Assembly: GCA_021844425.1 (NCBI GenBank)
Contig: JAKBTL010000110.1
Span: forward strand, 1 to 32,662
Direction of reading: 5' to 3'
DNA: 32,662 nt
DNA from: Actinomycetes bacterium
Lineage (GTDB): Bacteria; Actinomycetota; Acidimicrobiia; Acidimicrobiales; RAAP-2
Part shown: in pieces, positions 15,974 to 24,723 of the stretch
Numbering within the stretch: the stretch's first letter is position 1
How the letters are laid out: every line of letters starts with the position of its first letter
Notes under the pieces: generated by a model
What the model was told of the DNA's origin: nothing
Database searches by the model: none
The model's input: only the letters and a program-made list of their open reading frames with translations
Position numbers and translations under genes: made by a program

Positions 15974-18900
15974 TGCCGCGGCGAGAGGACATCGCCTCGG
16001 TGCTCGTCATCGGCTCGGGGCCCATCGTGATCGGGCAGGCGTGCGAGTTCGACTACTCGGGGACCCAGGCCTGCCGAGTGCTGCGCGCCGAAGGGTACCG
16101 GGTGGTGCTGGCGAACTCGAACCCGGCGACGATCATGACCGACCCGCTGACCGCGGACAGTACCTACGTCGAGCCTCTCGACCCCGAGGTGCTCGAGGCG
16201 ATCATCGAGAAGGAGCGCCCCGACGCGTTGCTGCCGACGCTCGGTGGTCAGACCGCCTTGAACCTGACCATGGCGCTGCTCGAACGCGGCGCGCTCGACG
16301 GCGTCGAGGTGATCGGTGCGCGGCCCGAGGCGATCCGCACCGCAGAGGACCGGGACATGTTCCGCCGCGCGATGACCGAGATCGGCCTCGAGGTGCCGGC
16401 GAGCGGCTTCGCGCACTCGGTCGAAGAGGCGCTCGGCATCGCCGACGAGTTGGGCTACCCCGTCATGGTGCGCCCGAGCTTCATCCTCGGCGGGAAGGGC
16501 ACGGGGATCGCGCCCGCGCCCGACGTGCTCGTGGGCCTGGCGACCGACGGTCTCGACGCGAGCCCAGTCGGGGAGATCCTGGTCGAACGCTCGGTCGCGG
16601 GCTGGAAGGAGTACGAGCTCGAGGTCATGCGGGACCGGGCGGACAACTGCGTCGTGGTCTGCTCGATCGAGAACGTCGACCCGATGGGCGTCCACACCGG
16701 GGACTCGATCACCGTGGCGCCCGCCCAGACGCTCTCCGACGTGGAGTACCAGGCGATGCGGGACGACGCGTTCGCGTGCCTGCGGAGGGTGGGTGTGGAG
16801 ACCGGCGGCTCCAACGTGCAGTTCGCGGTCGACCCGGCGACCGGCAGGCGGCTCGTCATCGAGATGAACCCGAGGGTCTCGCGCTCGTCCGCGCTCGCGT
16901 CGAAGGCGACGGGCTTCCCGATCGCGAAGATCGCCGCGCGCCTTGCGGTGGGCTACACCCTCGACGAGATCCGCAACGACATCACGAGGGCGACGCCCGC
17001 CAGCTTCGAGCCGACGATCGACTACGTGGTCACGAAGATCCCGAGGTGGGCGTTCGAGAAGCTGCCCGGCGCCGACGCGAGGCTGGGCACCCGGATGCAG
17101 TCGGTGGGCGAGGTGATGGCCATCGGGCGCACGTTCTGCGAGTCCCTCCAAAAGGCGGTCCGCTCCCTCGAGCAGGGGCGCGGCGGGCTGAACGCCGACC
17201 CCCACGAGCGCGCCCTCGACGGGCTCTCCGACGACGAGCTGCTCGAGCGGCTCGCCGTCGCGACCCCCGAGCGGATCTTCGAGGTCGAGTGCGCGCTGCG
17301 CCGGGGCCTCGGCGTCGAGGCGGTCGCCGCGGCGAGCGGGATCGACCCGTGGTTCCTCGCCCAGATCACGCGGCTCGCCGAGGCTCGCCGCACGCTGCCG
17401 CGCACCTTGGAGGCGATGGACCGGCCCGCATGGCGGCGGATGAAGCAGCTCGGGTTCTCCGACGCGCAGCTCGCGTACCTCCTGGAACGCTCTGAGCCCG
17501 AGGTCCGTGCGGCACGGCTCGGAGCAGGGGTGGTCGCGACGTACAAGACCGTCGACACCTGCGGCGCTGAGTTCGAGGCGTTCACGCCGTACCACTACGC
17601 GACCTACGAGGATGAAGACGAGGTCCGACCCTCGGGCCGTGACCGGGTGGTCATCCTCGGGTCCGGTCCCAACCGCATCGGCCAGGGGATCGAGTTCGAC
17701 TACTGCTGCGTGCATGCCTCGACGGCGTTGCGCGCCGCCGGCTACGAGACCGTGATGGTGAACTGCAACCCCGAGACGGTGTCGACGGATTACGACACGT
17801 CCGACCGCCTCTACTTCGAGCCGCTCACCGCGGAGGACGTCGCGAACGTGGTCGACGCCGAGTCGCGTGCAGGCGGCCGCCTCGTCGGAGTGGTGGTGTC
17901 GCTCGGCGGGCAGACCCCGCTCAAGCTCTCCCACAGCCTGGCTCCCGAGCTCGTCCTCGGCACGAGCCCCGAGTCGATCGACCGCTCCGAAGACCGCAAG
18001 CACTGGAACGTGCTGTGCGAGGAGCTCGGCATCCCCCAGCCTGCCGGGGGGACGGCGAGCACGGTCGACGAGGCGCTCGGGGTCGCGCGCCGGGTCGGCT
18101 ACCCGGTGCTCGTGCGGCCGAGCTACGTGCTCGGGGGACGCGCGATGGAGATCGTGTTCGACGACGCGGAGCTCCGCCGGGTGATGTCGGGCCTCCGCCT
18201 CGAGCGCGAGGGCGGGGTCACGGCGGAGCGACCGGTGCTCGTCGACAGGTTCTTGGACGACGCGGTCGAGATCGACGTGGACGCGATCCGCGACAAGGCC
18301 GGCGAGGTGCTCGTCTGCGGGGTGATGGAGCACGTCGAGCAGGCCGGGGTCCACTCGGGGGACTCCGCGTGCGCGCTGCCGCCCCAATCGCTCTCGGCTG
18401 GCGTGCTCGACACGGTGGACCGCTACACCCGCGCGCTCTCCGACGCGCTGGGGGTCGAAGGCCTGCTCAACGTCCAGTACGCAGTGAAGGACGGCACCGT
18501 CTACGTGCTCGAGGCCAACCCCAGGGCGAGCCGCACGGTCCCGTTCGTGGCCAAGGCGACCGGCGTCCCCGTGGCCGCCCTCGCCGCTCGGGTGATGGTC
18601 GGCCAGACGCTCGAGGCGCTGCGCACCGAGGGGCTCTTGGAGGCGACGGGCGCGGTCGAGAGCCCCGGGCACGTGAGCGTGAAGGAGGCCGTGCTGCCCT
18701 TCGACCGGTTCCCCGGGGTCGACTCCCTCCTCGGTCCCGAGATGCGCTCGACCGGAGAGGTCATGGGCGTCGACGCGACGTTCGGGCTGGCGTTCGCGAA
18801 GAGCCAGGCCGCCGCCGGCACGCAGCTCCCGCGTGCGGGGACCGTCTTCCTCTCGCTCGCCGACCGCGACAAGCCGGGCGGGGTCGCCGTCGCCCGTGCG

Positions 18901-19254
18901 CTCGTCGACCTCGGCTTCACGATCGCTGCGACGCTCGGCACCGCCGGGTACCTGCGCGACCACGGGGTGGGCGTCGCCACGTTGGTGGCCAAGGTCGGGG
19001 AGGAGGGGGTCGCAGCGGACGCCGTGCAGCTGATCGCTGGGGGAGCGGTCCAGATGGTCGTCAACACGCCGCGGGGCCGCGGCTCGCGCGACGACGGCGT
19101 CCACATCCGCGCGGCCGCCGTCGCGCACCACGTGCCGTGCATCACGACGATCTCGGCGGCGCGGGCCGCGGTCACAGGCATCGCCGAGAGCGCGCGGCAC
19201 CCGCTCGTCGTGCGCAGCCTCCAGGAGCTCCACGGTGCCGCGGACGGCCGCTGA
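15973..19254 (+). CDS. carB: Carbamoyl phosphate synthetase large chain
   Basis: Makes carbamoyl phosphate from bicarbonate, ammonia and two ATP. The 1093-residue product shows the internal duplication of the family. The first half starts [21 protein letters not shown] and the second half at about residue 556 with [21 protein letters not shown]. Each half carries its ATP-grasp blocks ([15 protein letters not shown] and [16 protein letters not shown]) and its asparagine-bearing EMNPR or EANPR motif. The last 150 or so residues form the methylglyoxal-synthase-like regulatory domain ([20 protein letters not shown]), where UMP normally acts as inhibitor. GTG at 15973 overlaps the carA stop by one base; the conserved N-terminus supports it. 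An open frame of over 1000 codons on the opposite strand is a codon-bias shadow. Confidence 0.97.
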
Positions 19255-20164
19255 GCCCGGCGTGCTCGCGACCCGCGTCGGCGGGCTCGAGCTGGGCTCC
19301 GCGGTGATGACGGCGTCGGGGACCTCCGGGCACGGCGCGGAGCTCGCCGCCTACGGCCGGCTCGCCGACCTCGGCGCGGTGGTCGTGAAGTCCCTCGCGG
19401 CGTTCCCATGGCCGGGGAACGGCGGTCTGCGGGTGCACGGCGCTCCGTGTGGCTCGATGCTGAACCGTGTGGGGCTCCAGGGTCCCGGGGTCGCTGCATG
19501 GCGAGAGCAGGACCTGCCCCCGCTGCTTGCGTGCGGTGCGACGGTCGTCGCGAGCATCTGGGGCAGGAGCGCCGACGAGCTCGCCGCCGCGGCCGAGGCG
19601 CTCGCGGGCACCGACGGCGTGGCCGCCGTCGAGGTGAACATCAGCTGCCCGAACCTCTCGGGGCACGTGCTCGGCGGCTCCGCGAGGGCGACGGCGGAGG
19701 CGCTGGCGGCCGTCGCCGCGACGCTCGGTGGCGCCGGGGTTCCGCTGTGGGCCAAGCTCAGTCCCGCGGTGGCCGACATCTGCGAGATCGCCGGGGCAGC
19801 GCTCGGTGCCGGAGCCTCGGGGCTCACCCTGGTCAACACCTTGCCGGGGCTGTGGGTCGACGCCGAGGGCCGCGGGACGCCCTTCGCAGGCGGCCTGTCG
19901 GGGCCGGCGCTCCGTCCTGTCGCGCTGCGGGCCGTCCACGACTGCCGCCGCGCCTTTTCCGACGCGCCGATCGTGGGTGTCGGAGGGGTCGCGACGGGCA
20001 CGGACGCAGTGGAGCTCCTCCGTGCGGGCGCCGACGCGGTCCAGGTCGGCACCGCGACGTTCGCCGATCCGCGGGCGCCATGGCGCGTGCAGGAGGAGCT
20101 CGAGCGCTGGTGCGCGCGTCACGCGACGACGGTCGAGGAGGTGCGCGGTGCCGCCCGCCGCTGA
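19235..20164 (+). CDS. pyrD: Dihydroorotate dehydrogenase, class 1
   Basis: Oxidises dihydroorotate to orotate on FMN. The 309-residue product is of class 1: the catalytic base is a cysteine, C138 in [12 protein letters not shown], where class 2 enzymes have serine, and there is no N-terminal membrane-binding helix. Other matches are [44 protein letters not shown] and [16 protein letters not shown] followed by VQVGTATF, the phosphate-binding end of the barrel. The pattern is closest to class 1B, which works with the Fe-S/FAD subunit PyrK, but no pyrK is in the window. It overlaps carB by 20 nt and pyrF by 17 nt. Confidence 0.93.
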   Translation: MPRTAAEPGVLATRVGGLELGSAVMTASGTSGHGAELAAYGRLADLGAVVVKSLAAFPWPGNGGLRVHGAPCGSMLNRVGLQGPGVAAWREQDLPPLLACGATVVASIWGRSADELAAAAEALAGTDGVAAVEVNISCPNLSGHVLGGSARATAEALAAVAATLGGAGVPLWAKLSPAVADICEIAGAALGAGASGLTLVNTLPGLWVDAEGRGTPFAGGLSGPALRPVALRAVHDCRRAFSDAPIVGVGGVATGTDAVELLRAGADAVQVGTATFADPRAPWRVQEELERWCARHATTVEEVRGAARR

Positions 20165-21020
20165 GCCCGCCTTCGGCGAGCGCGTCCGGTCCGCCGTGGC
20201 GGAGCTGGGCCCCTTGTGCGTCGGCATCGACCCCTCGCCCGCCCTGCTCGGCCTTTTCGGCCTGCCGGACGCGCCGGACGGCCTGCGCGCGTTCTCCGAG
20301 ATCTGCGTCGAGGCGCTGCACGGGGTCGTCGCGGTCGTGAAGCCCCAGGTCGCGTTCTTCGAGCGGCACGGTGCGGCGGGCATGTCGGCGTTCGAAGCGA
20401 CCGTCGCGCTCGGGCAAGCGGCGGGGATGCTCGTCGTCGCGGACGCCAAACGCGGCGACGTGGGCAGCACCACTGAGGCGTACGCGGACGCATGGTTCCG
20501 CGGGCCGCTGGCTGCCGACGCTCTGACGGCGACGCCGTACCTCGGCGCAGGCGCGCTCTTCCCGATGGTGCGTGCGGCGCGTGCGACCGGCCGGGGGCTC
20601 TTCGTGGTGGTCACGAGCTCGAACCCCGAGGGTCGGGAGGTCCAAGAGGCGCTGTGCCGCGACGGCAGCAGCGTCGAGCAGGCGATGGTGCGCACGATCG
20701 CCCGCTGGAACGTCGAGGAGGCGGACGAGGCGGGCGAGGCGGGCATGGGCGGCCCCGGGCGCCTCGGGGCGGTCGGGGCGGTCGTCGGCGCCACCGGCGG
20801 CGCCCCACCCGATGGCCTCGACGGCCTTGCCGGGGTGGTGCTCGCGCCAGGCCTCGGCGCGCAGGGTGCCACGGTCGCAGACGTGGCGCGTCGTTTCGCT
20901 GCCTGCGCACGAGGCAGCGTGCTGCCCGTCGCGGCACGGGCGGTGCTCGGCCAGGGTCCCGTGGGCGTGCGCGCCGCGGCGGAGCGGCTGAAAGACGAGC
21001 TCGCTGCCGCGCTCGCCTGA
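20148..21020 (+). CDS. pyrF: Orotidine 5'-phosphate decarboxylase (group 2)
   Basis: Decarboxylates OMP to UMP, the last step of the pathway. The 290-residue product is the long type 2 form. The active-site motif DAKRGD includes K101 and D104, and the early VGIDPSP and VVKPQVAFFE segments bind substrate. VVGATGGAPP and the late VLAPGLGAQGATV loop bind phosphate. A glycine/alanine/glutamate-rich insertion (DEAGEAGMGGPGR) sits just before the VVGAT strand and looks like low-complexity expansion. The GTG at 20148 is preferred because the conserved N-terminus (FGERVRSAVAELGPLCVGID) follows directly. pyrE, needed just before this step, is not in the operon. Confidence 0.95.
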   Translation: MPPAAEPAFGERVRSAVAELGPLCVGIDPSPALLGLFGLPDAPDGLRAFSEICVEALHGVVAVVKPQVAFFERHGAAGMSAFEATVALGQAAGMLVVADAKRGDVGSTTEAYADAWFRGPLAADALTATPYLGAGALFPMVRAARATGRGLFVVVTSSNPEGREVQEALCRDGSSVEQAMVRTIARWNVEEADEAGEAGMGGPGRLGAVGAVVGATGGAPPDGLDGLAGVVLAPGLGAQGATVADVARRFAACARGSVLPVAARAVLGQGPVGVRAAAERLKDELAAALA

Positions 21021-21030
21021 CCGGGGAGGC

Positions 21031-21036
21031 TACAGT
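21031..21036 (+). promoter_or_regulatory. Candidate -10 box, leaderless promoter of mihF
   Basis: TACAGT ends 7 nt before the ATG at 21044, which would place the transcription start on the A of the start codon. The gap after pyrF is 23 bp. A GGGGAGG stretch (21023-21029) lies upstream of the box, too far (14 nt) to be an ideal Shine-Dalgarno sequence but possibly usable on read-through mRNA. Confidence 0.5.
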
Positions 21037-21043
21037 CGGGTCC

Positions 21044-21364
21044 ATGCCGCAACCTCCCGCACTCACCGCCGAGCAGCGTCAAGCTGCGCTCGAGAAGGCC
21101 GCCAAGGTGCGACGTCAACGCGCAGAGGTGAAGGAGAGGCTCAAGATGGGCGCCCTCACCCTCGCCGAGCTCTTGGATCAGGCGGAGTCCGACGAGACCG
21201 TTGGGAAGATGAAGGTGGTGTCCGTGCTCGAGTCCCTCCCCGGGCTCGGCAAGGTGAAGGCCCGCAGGCTGATGGCCGCGGTCGGCATCGCCGAGAGCCG
21301 CAGGCTGCAGGGCCTGGGCACGAAGCAGCGGGCCGACCTCCTCGAGCAGACCGCCTCGCGCTGA
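21044..21364 (+). CDS. mihF: Actinobacterial integration host factor MihF
   Basis: A small nucleoid-associated DNA-binding protein, unrelated to the enterobacterial IHF despite its name. The 106-residue product has a charged N-terminal helix (LTAEQRQAALEKAAKVRRQRAEVKERLK) and a helix-two-turn-helix region in its C-terminal half (VSVLESLPGLGKVKARRLMAAVGIAESRRLQGLG). Length matches the short form known from actinomycetes. Position between pyrF and gmk is the conserved actinobacterial location. The ATG at 21044 is preferred over longer upstream frames in pyrF, which have no homology. Its stop overlaps the presumed CTG start of gmk. Confidence 0.93.
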   Translation: MPQPPALTAEQRQAALEKAAKVRRQRAEVKERLKMGALTLAELLDQAESDETVGKMKVVSVLESLPGLGKVKARRLMAAVGIAESRRLQGLGTKQRADLLEQTASR

Positions 21365-21915
21365 CGGTCTTCGTCCTGATCGGCCCGGGAGGCGCAGGTA
21401 AGGGCACCGTCGCGTCTGCGCTCTCCACTCGCGTGCCGCACCTGTGGCTCAGCCGCTCCTGGACGACCCGGGCGCGGCGACCGGGGGAGGCGGAGGACGC
21501 CTACGTGTGGGTGAGCCCTGCGGAGTTTCGCCGGCGGGTCGCCGATGGCGGGTTCCTCGAATGGGCCGAGTACCTCGGCAACCTCTACGGAACGCCGGTG
21601 CCGGACCCGCCTCCCGGCAGCGACGTCCTTCTCGAGATCGACCTCCAGGGGGCCGAGCAGGTCCTCGCCGCCTGCCCCGGGGCGGTGGTCGTCCTGCTGC
21701 TGCCGCCCTCCGAAGAGGTCCAACGCGCGCGGCTCGTCGCCCGCGGCGATCCTGCCGAGCACGTCACGAGGCGGCTCGACAAGGGTCGTGAGGAGGTGGA
21801 GCGCGGCCGGGAGCTCGCGCGCCACGTCGTCGTGAACGCCGACCTGCAACAGGCCGTCGACGAGCTGGCCGCTATAGTGGCTGAGACCCGCGGAAAGGAC
21901 GTCGATGGTTCGTAG
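21361..21915 (+). CDS. gmk: Guanylate kinase, apparently starting with CTG
   Basis: Phosphorylates GMP to GDP with ATP. Reading from CTG at 21361 gives 184 residues with the P-loop GPGGAGKGT at about residues 9-17, the GMP-binding SRSWTTRARRPGEAED, EFRRRVADGGFLEWAEYLGNLYGTP, EIDLQGAEQV and a lid-like RLVARGDPAEHVTRRL. The first ATG/GTG in frame is at 21433, which would delete the P-loop and half the first strand and cannot yield an active kinase. CTG 21361-21363 overlaps the mihF TGA stop as CTGA, the same geometry as the ATGA and GTGA overlaps elsewhere here. The start is therefore inferred, the gene itself is secure. The stop overlaps rpoZ by 11 nt. Confidence 0.9.
   Translation: MTVFVLIGPGGAGKGTVASALSTRVPHLWLSRSWTTRARRPGEAEDAYVWVSPAEFRRRVADGGFLEWAEYLGNLYGTPVPDPPPGSDVLLEIDLQGAEQVLAACPGAVVVLLLPPSEEVQRARLVARGDPAEHVTRRLDKGREEVERGRELARHVVVNADLQQAVDELAAIVAETRGKDVDGS
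21873..21878 (+). promoter_or_regulatory. Candidate -10 box of rpoZ inside gmk
   Basis: TATAGT is a near-consensus -10 hexamer in a GC-rich coding region and lies 26 nt before the rpoZ ATG. A transcript starting near 21885 would keep the rpoZ Shine-Dalgarno sequence (GGAAAGGA, 21892-21899). It could allow rpoZ, coaBC and metK to be expressed independently of gmk. Confidence 0.45.
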
Positions 21916-22261
21916 CACCCTGATGGACCCGCCGATCGAGCAGCTCCTCGACAAGGTGGACTCGAAGTTCACCCTCGTCGTGCTCGGCGCGCTGCGGGCC
22001 CGTCAGATCAACTCCTACTACAACAGCCTCGGCGAGGGCCTCGGCCGGATCGTCCCTCCGCAGGTCACGTCGGTGTCGGGCAAGCCGCTGTCGATCGCCT
22101 TCGAGGAGATCGCTGCGGACAAGGTCGCCTACGAGCGCGCGCTCGACGAGGAGGAGCACGCCGAGGATCGGGCGAGGGATGAGGCGATGGAGGCTGCGCT
22201 GGCCGGCGGCGCGTTCGGGGAGGATCCTGCCGTCGTCGACGAAGGCCCGACGGCGAGCTAG
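21905..22261 (+). CDS. rpoZ: RNA polymerase omega subunit
   Basis: Helps fold and stabilise the beta' subunit. The 118-residue product has the conserved N-terminal DPPIEQLLDKVDSKFTLVVLGALRARQINSYY core and the SGKPLSIAFEEIAADKVAYER segment, followed by an acidic, probably disordered tail of about 35 residues. The length is a little above the mycobacterial form. A strong Shine-Dalgarno sequence (GGAAAGGA) lies 5 nt before the ATG, unusual in this window where most starts rely on coupling. A 54-bp gap with a small hairpin (22264-22278) leads to coaBC. Confidence 0.95.
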   Translation: MVRSTLMDPPIEQLLDKVDSKFTLVVLGALRARQINSYYNSLGEGLGRIVPPQVTSVSGKPLSIAFEEIAADKVAYERALDEEEHAEDRARDEAMEAALAGGAFGEDPAVVDEGPTAS

Positions 22262-22315
22262 GCGCGAGCCGGGCTCGCCGTCGCTCCTCTCCGTCGACAC
22301 GCTCGGAGCGTCCCG

Positions 22316-23533
22316 GTGCGGATCGTCCTCGGTGTCTCCGGCGGCATCGCCGCGTACAAGGCGGTGGAGGTGTGCCGGCGCCTCGTCGACGCCGGCCACG
22401 AGGTCACCGCGGTGCTCACCGACGCAGCGCGACGTTTCGTCGGCGAGGCGACGTTCTCCGCGCTGGCCACCCATCCTGTGCCAGAAGGGCTCTGGCAGCG
22501 CTGGGAGGGCGGGATCGCGCACACCCGTCTCGGCCAGCGCGCAGACCTCGTGGTGGTGGCGCCGGCCACCGCCGATCTCCTCGCGCGCTACGCCGCAGGC
22601 ATGGCCGACGACCTGCTCAGCGCGACGCTGCTCGCCACGCGAGCTCCCGTGGTGGTGTGCCCCGCGATGCACACCGAGATGTGGGAGCACCCTGCAGTCG
22701 CCGAGAACCTCGCGACGCTGTGTCGGCGCGGCGTGCACGTGGTCCCGCCCGGGTCGGGAAGGCTCGCCGGGGGCGACGAGGGCGTCGGCCGCATGGCCGA
22801 GCCTGCGACGATCGTGGCGGCGGCGCTCGCCTTGTCTGCCCGGCACGGCGACCTGGGCGGGACGCAGGTCGTCGTGAGCGCGGGGGGGACGCGCGAGGCG
22901 ATCGACCCCGTGCGCGTGATCACGAACCGCTCGTCGGGGAAGCAGGGCCACGCGATCGCCGAGGCGGCCGCGGCGCGCGGCGCACGGGTCACCCTCGTGA
23001 CGTCGTCCGCGTTGGAGCCCCCCGCCGGCGTCGAGGTCGTGCACGTGGAGTCCGCAGCGGACATGCACGCCGCGATCGCAGCTGCTGCGCCGAGCGCGGA
23101 TGTGGTGGTGATGGCCGCGGCGGTTGCGGACTGGAGACCCAAGGCGCCAGCCGCGCAGAAGACGCACGGGCTTCCCGAGCTCGTCTTGGAGCCGACGCCG
23201 GACATCTTGGCTGACCTCGCCTCGGCGCGCCGGCCCGGCCAGGTCCTGGTCGGCTTCGCGGCAGAGACCGAGGACGTCGTCGCCCGAGCTCGGCGGAAGC
23301 TGGAGCGCAAGGGGGTGGACCTCGTCGTGGTGAACGACGTGTCGGCGCCCGGCGCCGGCTTCGACCACGACACGAACGAGGTGACCATCCTGGGCGCGGA
23401 CGGGTACGTTGCAGCTGTGCCGCTCACGAGCAAGCGGCAGGTGGCCGACGCGATCTTGGACCAGGTGGTCGCACGGCTCCGGCGAGGCACGACAGGCTCG
23501 AACGATTCGAAGAGGGACACGAAAGAGGGCTGA
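22316..23533 (+). CDS. coaBC: Bifunctional phosphopantothenoylcysteine synthetase/decarboxylase
   Basis: Joins cysteine to 4'-phosphopantothenate and decarboxylates the product in coenzyme A synthesis. The 405-residue product begins with the flavin-dependent CoaC domain ([20 protein letters not shown] type start, [21 protein letters not shown], and the substrate clamp [13 protein letters not shown], with histidine where many relatives have asparagine). From about residue 185 the CoaB domain follows ([46 protein letters not shown] and the NDVS motif near residue 340). It starts with GTG at 22316 and its TGA shares one base with the metK ATG. Confidence 0.96.
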   Translation: MRIVLGVSGGIAAYKAVEVCRRLVDAGHEVTAVLTDAARRFVGEATFSALATHPVPEGLWQRWEGGIAHTRLGQRADLVVVAPATADLLARYAAGMADDLLSATLLATRAPVVVCPAMHTEMWEHPAVAENLATLCRRGVHVVPPGSGRLAGGDEGVGRMAEPATIVAAALALSARHGDLGGTQVVVSAGGTREAIDPVRVITNRSSGKQGHAIAEAAAARGARVTLVTSSALEPPAGVEVVHVESAADMHAAIAAAAPSADVVVMAAAVADWRPKAPAAQKTHGLPELVLEPTPDILADLASARRPGQVLVGFAAETEDVVARARRKLERKGVDLVVVNDVSAPGAGFDHDTNEVTILGADGYVAAVPLTSKRQVADAILDQVVARLRRGTTGSNDSKRDTKEG

Positions 23534-24723
23534 TGAGAACCACCTTCACGTCGGAGTCGGTCACCGAGGGACACCCCGACAAGATCGCTGACCAGATCTC
23601 CGATGCGGTGCTCGACGCGTTGTTGGAGAAGGACCCGATGAGCCGGGTGGCGTGCGAGACGCTGGTCACGACTGGGCTCGTGGTGGTCGCGGGCGAGGTC
23701 ACCACCCAGACGTACGCCGACATCCCGACGATTGTGCGCCAGGTCATCACGGAGATCGGCTACGACAACGACGCGTACGGGTTCAACGGGCACACCTGCG
23801 GCGTGATGGTGGCGCTCGACGGCCAGTCGCCCGACATCGCCCGCGGTGTCGACGCCGCCTTCGAGCTACGCAGCGGCACGGGCGGCGAGGACCAGCTGAA
23901 CGCCCAGGGGGCCGGGGACCAAGGGATGATGTTCGGCTACGCCTGCGACGAGACGCCGGACCTCATGCCGATGACCATCTGGCTCGCGCACCGCCTGTCG
24001 CAGCGCCTCTCCCAGGTCCGCCGCGTGGGGGTGCTGCCCTACCTGCGGCCGGACGGCAAGACGCAGGTGAGCGTCGTCTACGACAAGGGCCGACCGGTCG
24101 CCGTCGACACGGTGCTCCTCTCGACCCAGCACCAGCCGGGCATCGACGTGGAGACGCTCTTGCTCCCCGACCTGCGCGAGCACGTCGTGCACCCGCTCCT
24201 TCCGAAGGACCTCGACACCCAGGGCATGAAGCTGCTCGCCAACCCCACCGGGCGATTCGAGGTCGGCGGCCCGCATGCGGACACTGGGCTCACCGGCCGC
24301 AAGATCATCGTCGACACCTACGGCGGCATGGCGCGCCACGGCGGGGGGGCGTTCTCGGGGAAGGACCCCTCCAAGGTCGACCGCTCCGCGGCGTACGCGG
24401 CTCGCTGGGTCGCCAAGCACGTGGTCGCCGCGGGGGCGGCCCGGCGCTGCGAGCTGCAGGTCGCCTACGCGATCGGCGTCGCGCGCCCGGTGTCGCTGTC
24501 GCTCGAGACCTTCGGCACCGAGACGGTCGATCCCGAGCGGATCGTCGCCGCGATCGGCGAGCTCTTCGACCTGCGGCCCGCGGCGATCATCCGCGACCTC
24601 GACCTGCGGCGCCCGATCTACCGTCGCACCGCCAGCTACGGGCACTTCGGCCGCAACGACAAGGAGTTCACCTGGGAGCAGACGCCGAAGGTGGACGACC
24701 TCCGCCGCGTGCTGGGCCTCTGA
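23533..24723 (+). CDS. metK: S-adenosylmethionine synthetase
   Basis: Makes S-adenosylmethionine from methionine and ATP. The 396-residue product shows all family signatures: [23 protein letters not shown] at the N-terminus, the [12 protein letters not shown] hexapeptide region, the KTQVSVVYD strand and the glycine-rich P-loop [22 protein letters not shown]. The length is normal. GAAAGAGGG ends about 3 nt before the ATG, and the start shares a base with the coaBC stop. There is no SAM riboswitch, because there is no room upstream. The terminal TGA is overlapped by the presumed CTG start of priA. Confidence 0.97.
   Translation: MRTTFTSESVTEGHPDKIADQISDAVLDALLEKDPMSRVACETLVTTGLVVVAGEVTTQTYADIPTIVRQVITEIGYDNDAYGFNGHTCGVMVALDGQSPDIARGVDAAFELRSGTGGEDQLNAQGAGDQGMMFGYACDETPDLMPMTIWLAHRLSQRLSQVRRVGVLPYLRPDGKTQVSVVYDKGRPVAVDTVLLSTQHQPGIDVETLLLPDLREHVVHPLLPKDLDTQGMKLLANPTGRFEVGGPHADTGLTGRKIIVDTYGGMARHGGGAFSGKDPSKVDRSAAYAARWVAKHVVAAGAARRCELQVAYAIGVARPVSLSLETFGTETVDPERIVAAIGELFDLRPAAIIRDLDLRRPIYRRTASYGHFGRNDKEFTWEQTPKVDDLRRVLGL

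Noticed and set aside
22264-22278. Small hairpin GCGAG-CCGGG-CTCGC between rpoZ and coaBC
   Set aside because: Five base pairs without a T-run in GC-rich DNA are expected by chance; too weak for a terminator.
23500-23535. SAM riboswitch upstream of metK
   Set aside because: metK shares a base with the coaBC stop, so there is no leader to hold one.
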